A stretch of 64,000 nt of DNA from Fistularia commersonii. Lineage: Eukaryota; Chordata; Actinopteri; Syngnathiformes; Fistulariidae. Shown piece by piece: positions 26,104 to 38,590 of this stretch; position 1 is the first letter of the stretch, and every line of letters starts with the position of its first letter. The notes under the pieces were generated by a model, which was given only the letters and a program-made list of their open reading frames with translations, was not told where the DNA came from and ran no database searches. The stretch is from positions 11,392,616-11,456,615 of the forward strand of contig JBBMNZ010000021.1 of assembly GCA_037954325.1 (NCBI GenBank), in the 5' to 3' direction. Both the position numbers and the translations under genes were made by a program.

Positions 26104-26761
26104 AGGCTTTTGATTTTGGGTTTGGTTTTCTGTAAATAATGGATATTGTATTTTTCCACTTATTTAAAAAATGTATCTCCCTTTTCTCCCTCCCTTTTGA
26201 ACCACTAAAGTTTTCTTTTCTTTATCCCAAATATGCAGTGATGGGAACATTGTACTTTTTCTATTGTATAGAATGGGAGAACAATTTCTTTTAATCCAGC
26301 AGCTGTACACTAGAAGTGAATAGTCATTAGTAATTTTTGAAACATGCAATGTGAAAGTTGTTTGCACAGAGCAGCAGGCATGTGATTTGATTTTGTTGCA
26401 AAATCTCTGAATGTATTCTCCTGTTTCATCTGTTTGATAGTCCAGATGAATCTACAAATTATGCTAGCAGATGATTTCTCATGGTATTTGAATGGACAGC
26501 CAGCTGTGCTTTATTTTTCCCCCTCCCGTTTTGTAAATCTAGTTAAACACTGGAGAACTGTGTAACAGTTGCTATTAAATAAGGTGATTGATAGGATAGC
26601 TTTTCTCTTTTGTGGCTGAAGATTCTCTGGGGTGGCGGGGGGGCTGCGCATTCAGTTGGATTTGAACAAAAAACTTTTCATAATCCTAAATTCACACATA
26701 CAGTCTGTACAATGTAGAAGCCGTTATGCCAAACACATGAAGTTTGCCAAAAGTACAAGGA

Positions 26762-29700
26762 TCAGTTTTGTATATCTGGCTTGCAAACAGAAGCCAGTTT
26801 GTTGAATTTGTTATCTAGCTCTTCCAGTGTCATCTGGAATGAGTCATTGTCAGACCATGTAATGGTTTCCAGCTCTGAGACTATGTCTGAGCCCCCTTCA
26901 TCTGCGTAGTGATGTGGAGGACAGTCCTCCTGCTGCTCCTCTTTCTCCTGGACTGAGGACAGCCTCTGCAAGTAAATATTAAAATCCCACTTGATAAATT
27001 TTGGATTGAGAAAGCGATCAAGGATAATTCAAGTGAGCACAACAAACCCTATGGAGCAGTTTTAAAAGAGCCTCCTCCGAAATGTTGTAGGAGTTCATTT
27101 TGTCGAGGATGTTCATGGTGCTCCATTCCTAAACCACAGCGAAAACTTCATGATTAAAACAGCCCTCTTATTTTACTGTAGTCAGTTTTATGGATGTCTT
27201 TGGGAGCTCATAAACAGAATTTTTTTAAACAAATTCTTACAAGAAAAGTCTCTTTATATCACATGGCTCAAATTAAATACAAATCCTGAACCCAAAAGAT
27301 TTAATTTGTGCTGGTTTGTATAAACTAAGAAAATATGTTCAAATTCAACTATAAATGTAAGATCAGTAACTGAATACTGACTTTACAGCTTAGTCAGTCA
27401 TGCAAACAATTTTTTTGTCATGAATTTCATAAATTTGCGACTGCAACAAAACATTCGTAACTGCTTCAAATCACGCAAAATGTGAGTAATACAGTGCAGA
27501 ACAGAGTATTGAAAGAAAAGCGTGGAGTGTGGATACCTTGCTCCACTTATAGCTGAACATGTTTTGCCTTCTGGTGTCCCAGTAATATTTTTGGATGAAG
27601 TTTTCCTCCATTTGCTGTCAGGCAGAGAGGAGAAATGTGAGTCTTGTCAGTTTCAGTGATTACTTGCTTTTTTAATATTTGAAGTATTCTTCAGTACCTG
27701 TCAAGGATGTGACACGAACTAGCATTTGCAGCCACAGGAAGAGTACCGACCTTTATAGTAGAAATGATTTGCTGCTTTCCATCACGATGGTGAGATATAT
27801 CCATGTTAGCCATATCTGTAGTGTCAGAAGACACGTTGCCATGTAACTTTGAAGGTAAAGAAAGCATATGCTGTAATTAAGGAAGATCAGAGAATGAATT
27901 CTTTAGTGTGTATATATATATTTGGAGCAGCAAACCTTGCAGTCTGTTCCTGGTTTCTCTATGTTTGACACCAGGAGGGTGTCACCAGGGCAATCACCAC
28001 TCTGCACAGCAATGAAGTCTTTTTTGCAAGACATCTTGACAGCCATTAGTAGAACAACTGTTGGTGACAAATAATTTTAAGTGTTTTTGTCTTTCATATA
28101 TCTCGCTATGTGGCTTGTTTTGCACAGTGATCTTATATTTAATAGATTAACCAGGAATAAAACTTTAGTGTTCAGTAGTGCATAATTTGGGTTTTTCGTC
28201 CTGGATTGTGACCTTTGTCGTGGTTCAGTTTCTTACACAGAAGCAAAAGCAGCGACGCAAGAATGATGCCCATTGCACCAGGGGCCCCTTGGGCAGCGGC
28301 GCCTCTTCGATTTCGGCAGTTGAGAGCCACCGAGCAATCGCACACTGTCACACTCAGGTTGTAAATGTCGAACTCTCCCTGCAGGTCAGCGATCTTCAGA
28401 TAAATTGTGTACTGGCCGGCAAACACTCCTGGCTCCTTGATCAGGCCTGCTGAGTAACCTTCAAGAAAGAGAAAGGTATTTCATTTTTTGCTATTAGTAT
28501 CTCTTCATTGTTATGTTTAATTAAAGCTTTGCCGTTTCTACCATTTGAGGGATTCAGGCTCCATTTTCCCTCAACGTCCCCTATGAGTTCAAATGTAAAA
28601 GGCCCCCCGAAGGGAACTTGGTCCTTGTCGAAGGCTTCGATGTTTGTGCGGACGGGACCCTCAGCCATGCACACGTCAACAAAGTCCGACGTCGGATGCG
28701 GGACGTTGTCGTTCTGATCGATCACGTAGATGCTGAGAGTAGCTGTGCCAGTTTGCGGTTGCTCATCTTAACAACATGGAAAGCGATTACGATCAGAATC
28801 AAACCTTCCTTCTGATAGGGTAAAGTGCCGTAATGTTTCAGGCTCACCATCATCCACTGCATGTAGTAAGACAGTGTAGACGCCGTTAGCGACATGCAGA
28901 GACTCTCTGTCAGGCGTCTTGACTAAAGTGATGTCGCCCGACTCAGGATCCACCGTGACCCAGCCCGCAGGATCGTGTCCCACCTCGTAACTGCGGACCA
29001 AAAGCCACAGATATTGGAAGTCCCGTGCATGCGGTTCCAGCTTGCGAGAACCGACGTCACACTCACACGAAGCCTCTTGGATTACTGGTGTCGGGATCGA
29101 CAGCTGTCACCCTCCCCACCCAGGTTCCGATGGCTGCGTTCTCCTCCAGCATGGCCTCTTGGATGCTCACGCTGAAGGCCGGGGGCTTGTTCACGTCTTC
29201 AACTTCTACACTCACCCTTACAGTCTGAGGCCGCCCCGACCCGGCGCCCCCCTCTGTATTGGTGTCGACTCTCCACGGGCCTGAGGATGTTTTCTCCTCG
29301 ACTCTGCAAGAGAAGAACGGCACCTCGTTCTCCACCGAGATTGACAGCTCCCTTTGGGCCCCTTCCTCAAAGTCCAAGGGCTGAAAAGAAGCAGGAGAGA
29401 ATCCGACTGCTGACAAGCTGTTCCATGTAGAGCTCCGTGAAATTCTAACATTTGCTCTTTTTGAATAGGTTTATTTCTTATAAAACGCGGTCAGACAGAA
29501 AAGTTTCCCCCATTAAGTTTGTTCACCGCAGATGCAAAAAATAACAACTCACTGATTTTGTCCAAAGAAGTGGACCACACGCCGGGGGAAAAAAGAAACA
29601 GTGCATTTTTCAGCAGATCTGAATGCACGATTTAGTCACAAGCTGTTTTTTTTCTTTCATTAACACTGTGAGAAGCACCTGATCCCTCAGAGGCTGCGGG

Positions 29701-32700
29701 TGATTAGGTGATGTCAAATATTTCCGTGCTGCTTATCCTCCCACGGACCCCTTTCATCTGTCACACTTTTATTATTCAATTTATTCTGGTTTTTAGCCAA
29801 AACACCGGCAAAATCTGTCTGATTTCCTTTTTTTTTTTTTTATATATGCAGCAACACATTTTTTCCTATTATTCATCACATTTTAACACTGCTGGAAATA
29901 CATTCTCTCAGTGTGTTGAGCAGATACTCTTGTCTGCATGTGAGTAATGAGCTAAACTGAGTAATGGGAAAAAAATTCTACATCCAGTCTGTAAAAACTA
30001 TATAACGCCCATCATCGGAACAACTTCGATCTGCGACGGAAGCCTCTTTACAAATGACAGTTCTCCTGAAAAATGACTGATTCAAACTTGAAACAAAACT
30101 TAAATTTGCAGAAATGTCATTATTTTGCTTCAACTCCACATTAAAGAAAATATATATATTCATTTAAATCTGTTCATTTGGAGCTTGTTACTCAGATGTC
30201 AGATCTGAGAGTCACAGCTGTGACACAATTACAAGCACGCAGACATATAAGAGCAACCAAAGCCGGTAAAATGACAGAGTAGTAAAAGGCATAGTTGGCA
30301 TGCAAAGCATGCAGCCCAACAACACTCACTTTTATTACTGACAGGATTCCATCATTTGTGTCTGGATCTGTTTCTATCTTGAAGTGCTCCCCTTCGTCAC
30401 CATCGATGTTGTATCTGGCTCTCCAGGCTTTGCTGTACGGGACATCTTTGTCCGCCACGTGCAGCCGCAGCAGTGACACCCTCGTCTCACCTTCCTTTAC
30501 CTTGCCAGGGCCCTAGTCAAAATTGGGGAGAACAGTAAGGATTTCCAGAAATATAAACCGTTTCGGCCATAATTCTCAAACCTCAAAATTATCCGGGCTC
30601 CATTAGTGTATCCTGGGTTACCAGCTGAAAGTCACATGGCCTAATTGATACAAACCACCTGTCAACATATTCATATTTATATGTGTAAAATTAGTGGGAT
30701 CATCTTTTTTATTTAATTTTAATTAACGAATTGAATTAATAATATGTTAATAATATGAGATCGTTTTGCAATGACATTCATTTCAGTTCAAGTCTATGCC
30801 TACCACACTTCTGAGGCAGATATTCAAATGTGTGTGTGCGTGTCTGTGTGTGTGTGTAGAAGCCCACCGTTTGTCCGCTGAATGTCGGGAGATGATTGTT
30901 TCCGTCCTGGACATGAACTATGACGGTGGTGGAACTGGACAGCCTGACTACCTCACCGTGGTCCTTGGCCTGCACCACGATGGTGAACTTCTCAGCCACC
31001 TTAATGTAAGCAGTTTTTGACATTTATTGCCTCCCCCCACATATTGATTCGTTTTGCATTTTTACATATCGCAGTTTTAAAAGCAGTTCAATCATTTTCA
31101 AGAGCACTCTGAAGAACTTAGAAACAGATCCCAGGGTAAGTAATTGCGGTTGATGACAGAGTTGTAGCTCTGTAATCTACAACTGTTACTTTCATCAAAA
31201 ATCGCGTCATACTTTACAGTCAGTTACAGGGGAAAAAACCTTGCAGAACAGGAACAGTAAATGAGCTCTAAGAATCTGACGTGAGAAAAAAGAAAGAAAA
31301 AAAAATCTCTGACACACAGGAAGGGGTACATGCCTCGTGATCTAAACATCCTTTGAATGAGATTGATCCCATCCTATTAATGGAGAATTCAATTTCCGGA
31401 CGGTCTGGAGACACGGATTGGATTTCGTAGTGAAAAGTTGAGTTGGGGGTTCCTCGCTGGTCTCTGTCAAAGGCCAAAACCGTCAGGATGTGGGAGCCTG
31501 TCGGTAAATACCAAATCATTTAGACCGGAGGGGAGCAGTGAGGGCTTTTTTTATAACCAAACAAATAAAAATCCAATTTCGGGCCACCCCCGATCTCGTC
31601 TGCCCTCGGAAGCTTCAGTTCTGGTCAGTATTTAGAGGGGAGACGTCTTGGAGAAGCCAGGTGTTGTAAGCTTTATTTTTTTTCAGCCTTCATGCCATCC
31701 ACACTATATATATATAACTGTGCTAGGTATATAGCTTGTCTATTTCTTTTAATACTGTAAATACTGTGAGCCAGGAGCTCTTATTGCAAAATTTCCCTGT
31801 GCCTGCACAATGACGATTCAAAATCTTGCTTCTGATTCTTAATCTAATAAATAACTTTAAAATATACTCTTTTATTTTTGCACTTATATTCTATATCTTC
31901 TGTTTTGCCTGTGCTTGCCAAAAACAGGACCAGCTCAAATTTGTGTTCATCCTAACACAACCGATGCTACATGTATTCAACATGAACTTGATAGACAGCA
32001 ATGAATGGTTGCCATTAAACAATGGAAACAGCTTTTGACAATTATTCTTATGAATTATTATTATGAAACAAAACATTGATCAACATTTTCATGAAAGCTT
32101 TGTGATTGAAAAGAAATTTTAGAATAAATATAAAAAAAAAAAAAAAACGTGCTCCTTACCCTGGGTGGTTTCTTCATTCACACTAACTTCATAGAGATCC
32201 CTGTCAAAGAGCGGTGGGTTGTCGTTGATGTCTCGTATGACAATCTCAACACCCAGTTTAGTGTCGCTCGATAAATCTTTCTTTCTGGCCTCGAATGTCA
32301 GCTACGGATTCCAAGATGCAGTGGAAATAAATAGATAAAATTATAATACAGATATTAGCAGTTAATCTGGTTGCACTTGGCAGAGAACTGGCTGGTGTGT
32401 AAGCAAAGACTGGTTAATGGGAATGAATGTCATAGCATGTTGTTCAGATGATAATGGAAGTTGCCCTTATGTGACGACTGAATGACAAACCCGTATTGAT
32501 GAGCTATCGATCAGATGTAGGTATTGAACGTGTATTTTATGTAACCTTGAGAAGCTTCCACTCTTCATAGTCCAAGGCCTTGTGGACAGACAGTGTGCCG
32601 GATTCTCTGTTAACGGAAAGAACTCCTTTCGGCTCCTCGTCCACTCCTTGCCCGTAGAGGTCGAAATACACTTGATACTTTCGGTCAACACGAATCTACA

Positions 32701-33447
32701 AGGAAACGGTAAACACTTGGCAGTTGCCTTCGGGTAGACGGAGACCTCTGTGGTCTATGAGGATTAATATTGTGATCACTTTAACTGGAAGAGTTGAAAA
32801 CACATCGGTTCTGATGTTGATCAATTGGTGTTTCTTGAACTTTTGTTTTGATATTCTCATATTCTTGCAACCATTCTCTCACCTTGCCCAGCCTGTATGG
32901 GAATGGTCCCGGATGACCCTCCTCAATTACAAAAGAGTCAATGATCCAAGCTCTTTTGTGGCGACTCATCGCCTCTGAACACGCTGCCGCCACCAGACAG
33001 TGCGCCTAAGAGAGAGGAGCCAGCCAAACCTGAAACTCATGGTGTTTACACTGAGATAATGCATAGGAGGAATGTTAGCGTGAAACTAGAGCGGGAAGTC
33101 ATTCATGTCGTTTGGACGAACCTTGCAGAATAAACCTGTCCAAGACTCATCTCTGCATAGTAGACAAGTCAGTCCCCGCAAAGATATTCGCTCTATAACA
33201 TTAGAATCGGTCTCCTGTCTGCTGCTTGTACCTTATTGTTTGTATCGTATTGTATATTGTGTAAGGTAACTGATGGAAATGTCTGTCTTTCCCAAAAGTT
33301 AAGCTCTCTAGCAGGTAAAAAATAATTCAACATTTCCTCATTTGGTGCTGAATTTTAGCACAAATTGATCGATTATTGTCACTGTTCCAAATAAAAATGA
33401 ATTATAGGGTTGCCGTCGCTACATACCAGGAAGATGAGGCGGAGCAT
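26762..33447 (-). CDS. cdh26: Cadherin-26-like classical-type cadherin
   Basis: Sixteen minus-strand exons join in frame to 799 aa: 33447-33427, 33005-32883, 32695-32546, 32301-32160, 31497-31334, 30999-30868, 30512-30330, 29380-29067, 28990-28848, 28766-28542, 28458-28237, 28057-27936, 27846-27751, 27614-27537, 27128-27048, 26965-26762. It begins MLRLIFLAHCLVAAA, a signal peptide, then a short prosegment ending RHKR, a furin site, so the mature protein starts AWIIDSF with the strand-swap Trp at position 2. Ca-binding linkers include IRDINDNPP and VIDQNDNVP; the linkers VQDGNNHLP and VEDVNKPPAF are degenerate. CDCSVALNCRNR precedes a transmembrane helix (about 592-615) split by an intron. The cytoplasmic end, TLEELDNKFNKLASVC, resembles the catenin-binding end of cadherins. 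CDH26 is an epithelial adhesion receptor. Intron 5 appears to use a GC donor. Confidence 0.9.
31660..31850. repeat. Possible decayed LINE 3' end in a cdh26 intron
   Basis: GTGAGCCAGGAGCTC then TTATTGCAAAATTTCC and GCACAATGACGATTC echo the TTATTGC ... GCACAATGACAATAAA tails of fish LINEs. The match is loose. Confidence 0.3.
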
Positions 33448-34293
33448 GATGGTGGTCGAGGTTCTCTCAACTCCAAGTACTTGAAGACTGGCTGCTCTGA
33501 AATTTGGTTGCAGTTTCTGAGGACCCTCCCTTCTCCCTCCACACACCCAACACAAGTATTGCAGTTTACTGTGTGTGCACGTGAGTGTTTTTGTTGAGAC
33601 TGTTTTTTTAAACATTTTTTAAAAAAACGTAACTCTCGGAATAAAATATTGATAATCACGTTTGTTAATCTAAATTCTAAAAAATCTTGACGTTTAACTT
33701 GTCACATTGATTGCACGTAAATATGCATCCACTCAACTTCTCATTCACTCGGGTGTCAATTGATGGTCTCAAATGCACGTCCTGCGTTTTTTTTGCCTTT
33801 GGGGAAAACACGAAGACTCCACTCCAGATCCTTGTATTTATTATTTCTTTATCTTTATTGTTAGAAAGGGGACAGGCGTTGTTTTTTCAGATATTAACTC
33901 AGACTGAATGCTTAAAAATGTCATGTTCTCATTTACAGGAAATTGTGTCTCCACACTAACAATCTGATATGTCATGTCTGCACGTGTCTCCTTCCACGCG
34001 TGATCTTGCTGTTGTGTTAATGCCGTATAAAATATAGAAACTTCGATGGATCTCGAATCACTAGAACGTGGCAGATTGGACGTTATTTCAGAATTTGAAG
34101 GAAAGTGTCGCCACATGTGAAACACACAACCATGGCTATTAGTTGGATATCGGGCCCAGAGCGGACAGCAGTGATAAAGCGCAGGGTGTGGTTCAGCAGA
34201 GGCCGCAGCTCACAGCGCAAAGTTCACTTTTCACCCCCTTCACATCCCACCCCTCAAATGAAGATTGTTCAAAAAGGGGGTTAAATCTCCATC
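33448..34293 (-). other. Short interval: cdh26 5' flank and dysbindin-gene 3' UTR
   Basis: On the minus strand this holds the 3' end of the next gene and the promoter side of cdh26. TTTATT at about 33836 (AATAAA on the minus strand) is a candidate polyadenylation signal for the dysbindin-domain gene, leaving under 400 bp to the cdh26 start codon. Confidence 0.4.
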
Positions 34294-35490
34294 CTAAGGA
34301 CCTTTTCCCTTCCCCTTCTCCGTGGTCGCAGCTCTCCGCTTCAGTGTGCCGCTGTGTGTCTCTTCTTCTTCGGAATCCACCGCCGGGGTCTCGTCTCCAT
34401 TGGCGTCCGTCGCCTGGCTGTTGGAGGATGAGTTTGAAGACGTGGAGGACACGCGGGACTTGTTATCCAGACCCTCAAGGACGTGTCGAAAGAGTCCGCT
34501 GTTACGGACTTCCTCTGTGTTGCTCTTTCCTGGATTGCAGCAGGGAACAAAAACAATGTAATATACCTCTTATTAATCAACCCCCATTTGGTAATAACAT
34601 GCAAATACCAAAAGAAATAAATTTATTTTTTTACAATTTTACCCTGATCTGACCCCTTGAAAACAATATTGAAATATCTTCAGCTTCATGATAATTGTTA
34701 TAAATTGGGTTCCATTCTTGCACTGTAGACAGTTTTTCTTATTGTATTTTTTTTCTCGGATTGAATTTTTTCTTAACATATTACTGTTTTTGAACTTTTC
34801 ATTTGTTGTCGATTTTTGATGTAACCTGGCTTCTACAACAATTTAATTTATTTCCGCTTGGGGTTTCACGGAAATCATCCATCTATCTATCTATCAATCG
34901 TGAATGCCCAAGAATTTTTCTCTATTCCATAGAATTATTAAGTTTGACACAAAAATCTTACATTGCCTAATGTGTATTTTTATAAAATCAGAACCATCAT
35001 TACAGTCAAAGAAAATGTAGTAATCCCATTTATTTATCATTTGCAGATCCCATGCATCAAACACGTCTTGGCATCTTCGCCGATGTTCTTGTTTGTGCCT
35101 GTACCTTGCAGTGGGGAGCTCAGCACTCCATCATCTCCACCAGAGTTGAAGAAGACATCCAACGCCTCTTGATCTGAGATGTCAATCAGCTCCATCTGGT
35201 CCAGCAAATCCACGTTCACCTCCATCGATGAAATACTTCCAATGGGAGCTGCAACAGAGAAGGTGAGCGCATCACTTTTAGGCTATTTGTGCATCCGAAT
35301 GTTCATATCTACAAAAAAAGATGGTGGAGATCAAGCTTACGCCTCTTGTAGTCTCTGATGCAGAGGTGTGCTGAGGAGAGGTAAACGTCCACATCATGCT
35401 GGAAAACCTCCTCGAAAAACCGCTGCCTCTCTTTCAGTTTTAGCTGCTGCGCTGCGTCCACATCTGCGAGCCTCTGGCCGTGCTCATTGT
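34294..35490 (-). CDS. dbndd2: Dysbindin-domain protein, last three exons (DBNDD2 best fit), 5' incomplete
   Basis: Exons 35490-35341, 35248-35105 and 34529-34294 (stop TAG) join in frame. They encode LKLKERQRFFEEVFQHDVDV, then RPPIGSISSMEVNVDLLDQM, ELIDISDQEALDVFFNSGGD, and an acidic Ser-rich tail with SSTSSNSSSNSQ and VDSEEEETHS. This is the conserved C-terminal half shared by dysbindin (DTNBP1) and DBNDD2. RPPIGSISSMEVNVD is as I recall DBNDD2; SDQEALDVF is closer to DTNBP1. No coiled-coil exons of a full dysbindin are visible upstream, which favours the short DBNDD2. The first coding exon, which should end in phase 1, was not found. DBNDD2 has been described as a binding partner of casein kinase 1; dysbindin belongs to BLOC-1. 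Confidence 0.7.
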
Positions 35491-37859
35491 CTGCTGGAGG
35501 TCAGAATAATAACAGCATGTTGGGTTCAAGAGTTCTTTCTCTGTAAACCCGGTTCTGGGTCAGTGTGTGATGCTTGCAGCTTCTTCCACAGGCACTTGAC
35601 ACAAAACTGATAGATTATTACACCAACTACTTGGTTGAAAAGACAAATCAAAATTTAAATTGGAAATTCAGAGAAGGAAAAAAAAAATCTGGATGAAAAA
35701 GTACAATAGTCCAAGTCATCCTTCAGTCACCCATTAGTCAACTGTTTGCAGCCATGAGGGGGAGACATTGAGTTGCAAGCTGCCAGAGAAGCTACCCGAG
35801 GTTGTAGTGTGTACTTCTGCTCTTGACTTTAAAAGTCATGTAAAATCCTCTTTGTCAGAGTTATCATTAATTTTCAGTATAAAATTCAGGCCGCAGTTAA
35901 CAAAAATATGGTTAATATAAATTAAAGTGGGAAGTTAAGTGTTGTATTGGGCTCGGTAAAGGCCTTTTCCAGTAAACACATAGACATGGAGCAACAATAT
36001 GTATTTTGTACCTGGAAAAAAATGTATGTGAATGCATTTGTGTGTGTGTTAGGCATCAGGGTGTGGTTCATTTACACATAATTGACTGCATATTTTTAAA
36101 GTCTTTAAGTACATAGTAAGAAAACTTGAGTGACTACCAGCGCTCACTTGCGGAAGTACATTTGCACTGTTTCCGAGTTGTTTTGTTGCAAAACTGCAAA
36201 GCGATAGAATCGTCTCTCTATCCGGGGAAAGCAGAAATTGATGAATCAACAAAGAAAAATTGCAAAATGAAATAAACTACTTCAGCCAGAAACAATTTCG
36301 GGGAAAGGGAACACGCTTGAGAAACATCTGGACTTTTTGCACCCTGGGTATGTAGAACAAGGCACTAGAGACAGACCGAGCTAATTGGATAAAGCTTTAA
36401 GGCCTGTCTAACCTGGGTATAGGGTGAAGATTATCCGTCCCGTACTAAGACCGTCGGTCATTATGGCTCTATAAATACCCACAGATGAATGAGAATAGAA
36501 GCACATTACCTGAAGGTGTTTACAATCACAGAATTAAAAGAAGGATTACAGCGTTTTTGTTTTATGTCACACCTTCGTGAACACACCTCCTGTCCTCAAA
36601 ATGAACCGTGAAAAAAGAAAAACGGTGAATATTGCAGTTGCCTGCGCTGTCGATCAAAAAGCGCAGAGTTGGCCTGAAAGCAAAGTCTCCGTGCACAGAG
36701 TGCAGCATCAGCGCGGTCGCCCCCCTCCTCCCCCCCCGTTCGCCCCACAAGCTGGTTCCAGGCACATCTCTTCGGAGGCAGCAGGACACGCGCCTGTCAC
36801 TGCGGCTCTGCTCTACCTCGTTCTGACAGCCTGCTTCCTGCGCTCAGAGAGCCTGCTGGTTTTGTAGTCAAAGTGGCTTTCAAAAGTCAAGAATATGAGG
36901 ACAACCGGGACTGCGGGGCTGGAGCGCGCGGCGTGCAGGCTCAGGCCGAAGGCGCGAATGTGAAAAGAAATCTGCTGAAATTGCAGGCCTGTTAGTGTCC
37001 TCTGACAGTCTCCTTTGTAGGAAATGTCTGTGAGTATTTGCGAGTTGGCAGCTTTCCTTTCTTTGTGTTATTTGCACGAGGTTGCGGGTCTCCGTGCGTG
37101 CGTGTGCATAATCCCCCGCTCTCGTTGCACTGTTACACAATTTTCGAAAACGCTGTTGTGTGCAGGGAAGAGACAGGGGGGCAACGTTAACAAAGCGAAA
37201 CGTCAGTAGCAATCGTCCTCTGACTGTTCATACGTACGTATTTTATATCATGTGACCGGCCAAGGAGGTCACGTCTATCGCCAAAATATCCTTCCATTTC
37301 CTCAAAGAAAAAATGTAAGGAGCTTGTTTTTCCTTTTCATCTCCATGAAAATAATATGTTTTACTGCAGGTTGTAGATCGTAGCAAAGCACTTGTCATTG
37401 AGGTCTCATCTCACACACTGATGGATCGCACCTATCGGTTGCAGCTACTTCGAGGCTCCGGCTCCTCAGAGAGCTGAAGGTTCGCTACAGATGCATATTC
37501 CCCGCATTGATTTTGCCTCTGTATTTGCCCGTCTTCTCTATTGAGCCGTATGAATCGATGTGGTTCTCCATTGTGAACGACCCCGGTGACCTCTGATTAG
37601 TGCAACCGGTCACACGAGAAAATCCCTGTATGGGAAAAAACAAGAGGCGAGACCACGGCAGCCACGGCTGATGAGATTACATGTAGGGTCGGCCTTATCC
37701 TCGCCACAAATGTGACGCTGTAGTTAAATACGAGACTCTGTCTGCGGCGGTTTAAGAGGCTGGATGGAGGAATGATCATCTTTGAGTGCATTCCAGACCT
37801 GCTCATCAAACAACTCTGATCTGATTTGGCGCCATATAAACATAATCTGACTTGACATA
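35491..37859. other. Probable 5' region of the dysbindin-domain gene; no exon identified
   Basis: The missing first exon should lie here or beyond on the minus strand. The GC-richer zone at about 36600..37200 (for example GCGCGCGGCGTGCAGG near 36922) is the best promoter candidate, but no open frame in it joins convincingly to the exon at 35490. Confidence 0.35.
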
Positions 37860-38590
37860 TCACTTATACCACCCAAACATCTTGTGATTTTGAAAAGATT
37901 TGGACTCTTGTAAACCTATCATCTCATCTAAATACCAGTATGAGAGTTTTAAATGAAACTGAACTGAGATTTTACAAAGCCTGGATATCTTACATCTGAA
38001 GACTTTTAAAAGATTTGGAAAAGAATTATGGAAAACTTTGATTCTTTCTGCAGTTTTTTCCCACCATGCAGAATTTTCACCGAGTATTTGCAGAACCTCT
38101 GCTATTTCAGTCCATCGCTTTTCCTTCTCCACTTGGTTGTAATACTCAGGAGAGTTGACATCGTACAAGCCAGGTTGTTCTGCCCACAACTCCACCATTT
38201 GCTCCTCCTTCTGGACGGTCCATACCGATCGGGACATCTGTCATCAATCCCGTTCATCTGTACCACAAAGAAATACCATCCCTGTCTCAGAAACCGCTCT
38301 GGTGATTGTTTGTCTACCAGGTTTCCTTTTTTTCCAGATTTGTTGGAGCTCATCTGTTGGTTGTTGATTGTGTTACGTCACGGTAAAGACTTGAAAGACT
38401 TGCGATAAGATAAAACATGTTTTACATCGTGTCCAAGACCAGGAAAAGACTGATCTCCGAATGCGAAAGACTGTAAGATTGCCACCTTACACTAAATGAT
38501 GATGGGAGACCCTGCGACTCCAATAAGTAAGACTCGTAAGACGATGAAAATCGTCAGGTGTAAGCCCAACATCAATGACGATAGCGTTAC
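37860..38590 (-). mobile_element. MADF-domain ORF element, copy A (Harbinger-type accessory protein)
   Basis: An open frame from 38237 down to 37860 starts ATG and encodes about 125 aa. Its first 50 residues, MSRSVWTVQKEEQMVELWAE then QPGLYDVNSPEYYNQ and EKEKRWTEIAEVLQI, match the MADF/Myb-SANT pattern of Adf-1-like DNA-binding proteins. PIF/Harbinger transposons carry such a protein as their second gene, and some have been domesticated. After about residue 60 the reading lacks MADF resemblance. The sequence before the ATG is shared with copy B (for example GTTGTTGATTGTGTTACGTC near 38361). No transposase was found, so this is probably a truncated non-autonomous copy. Confidence 0.5.
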
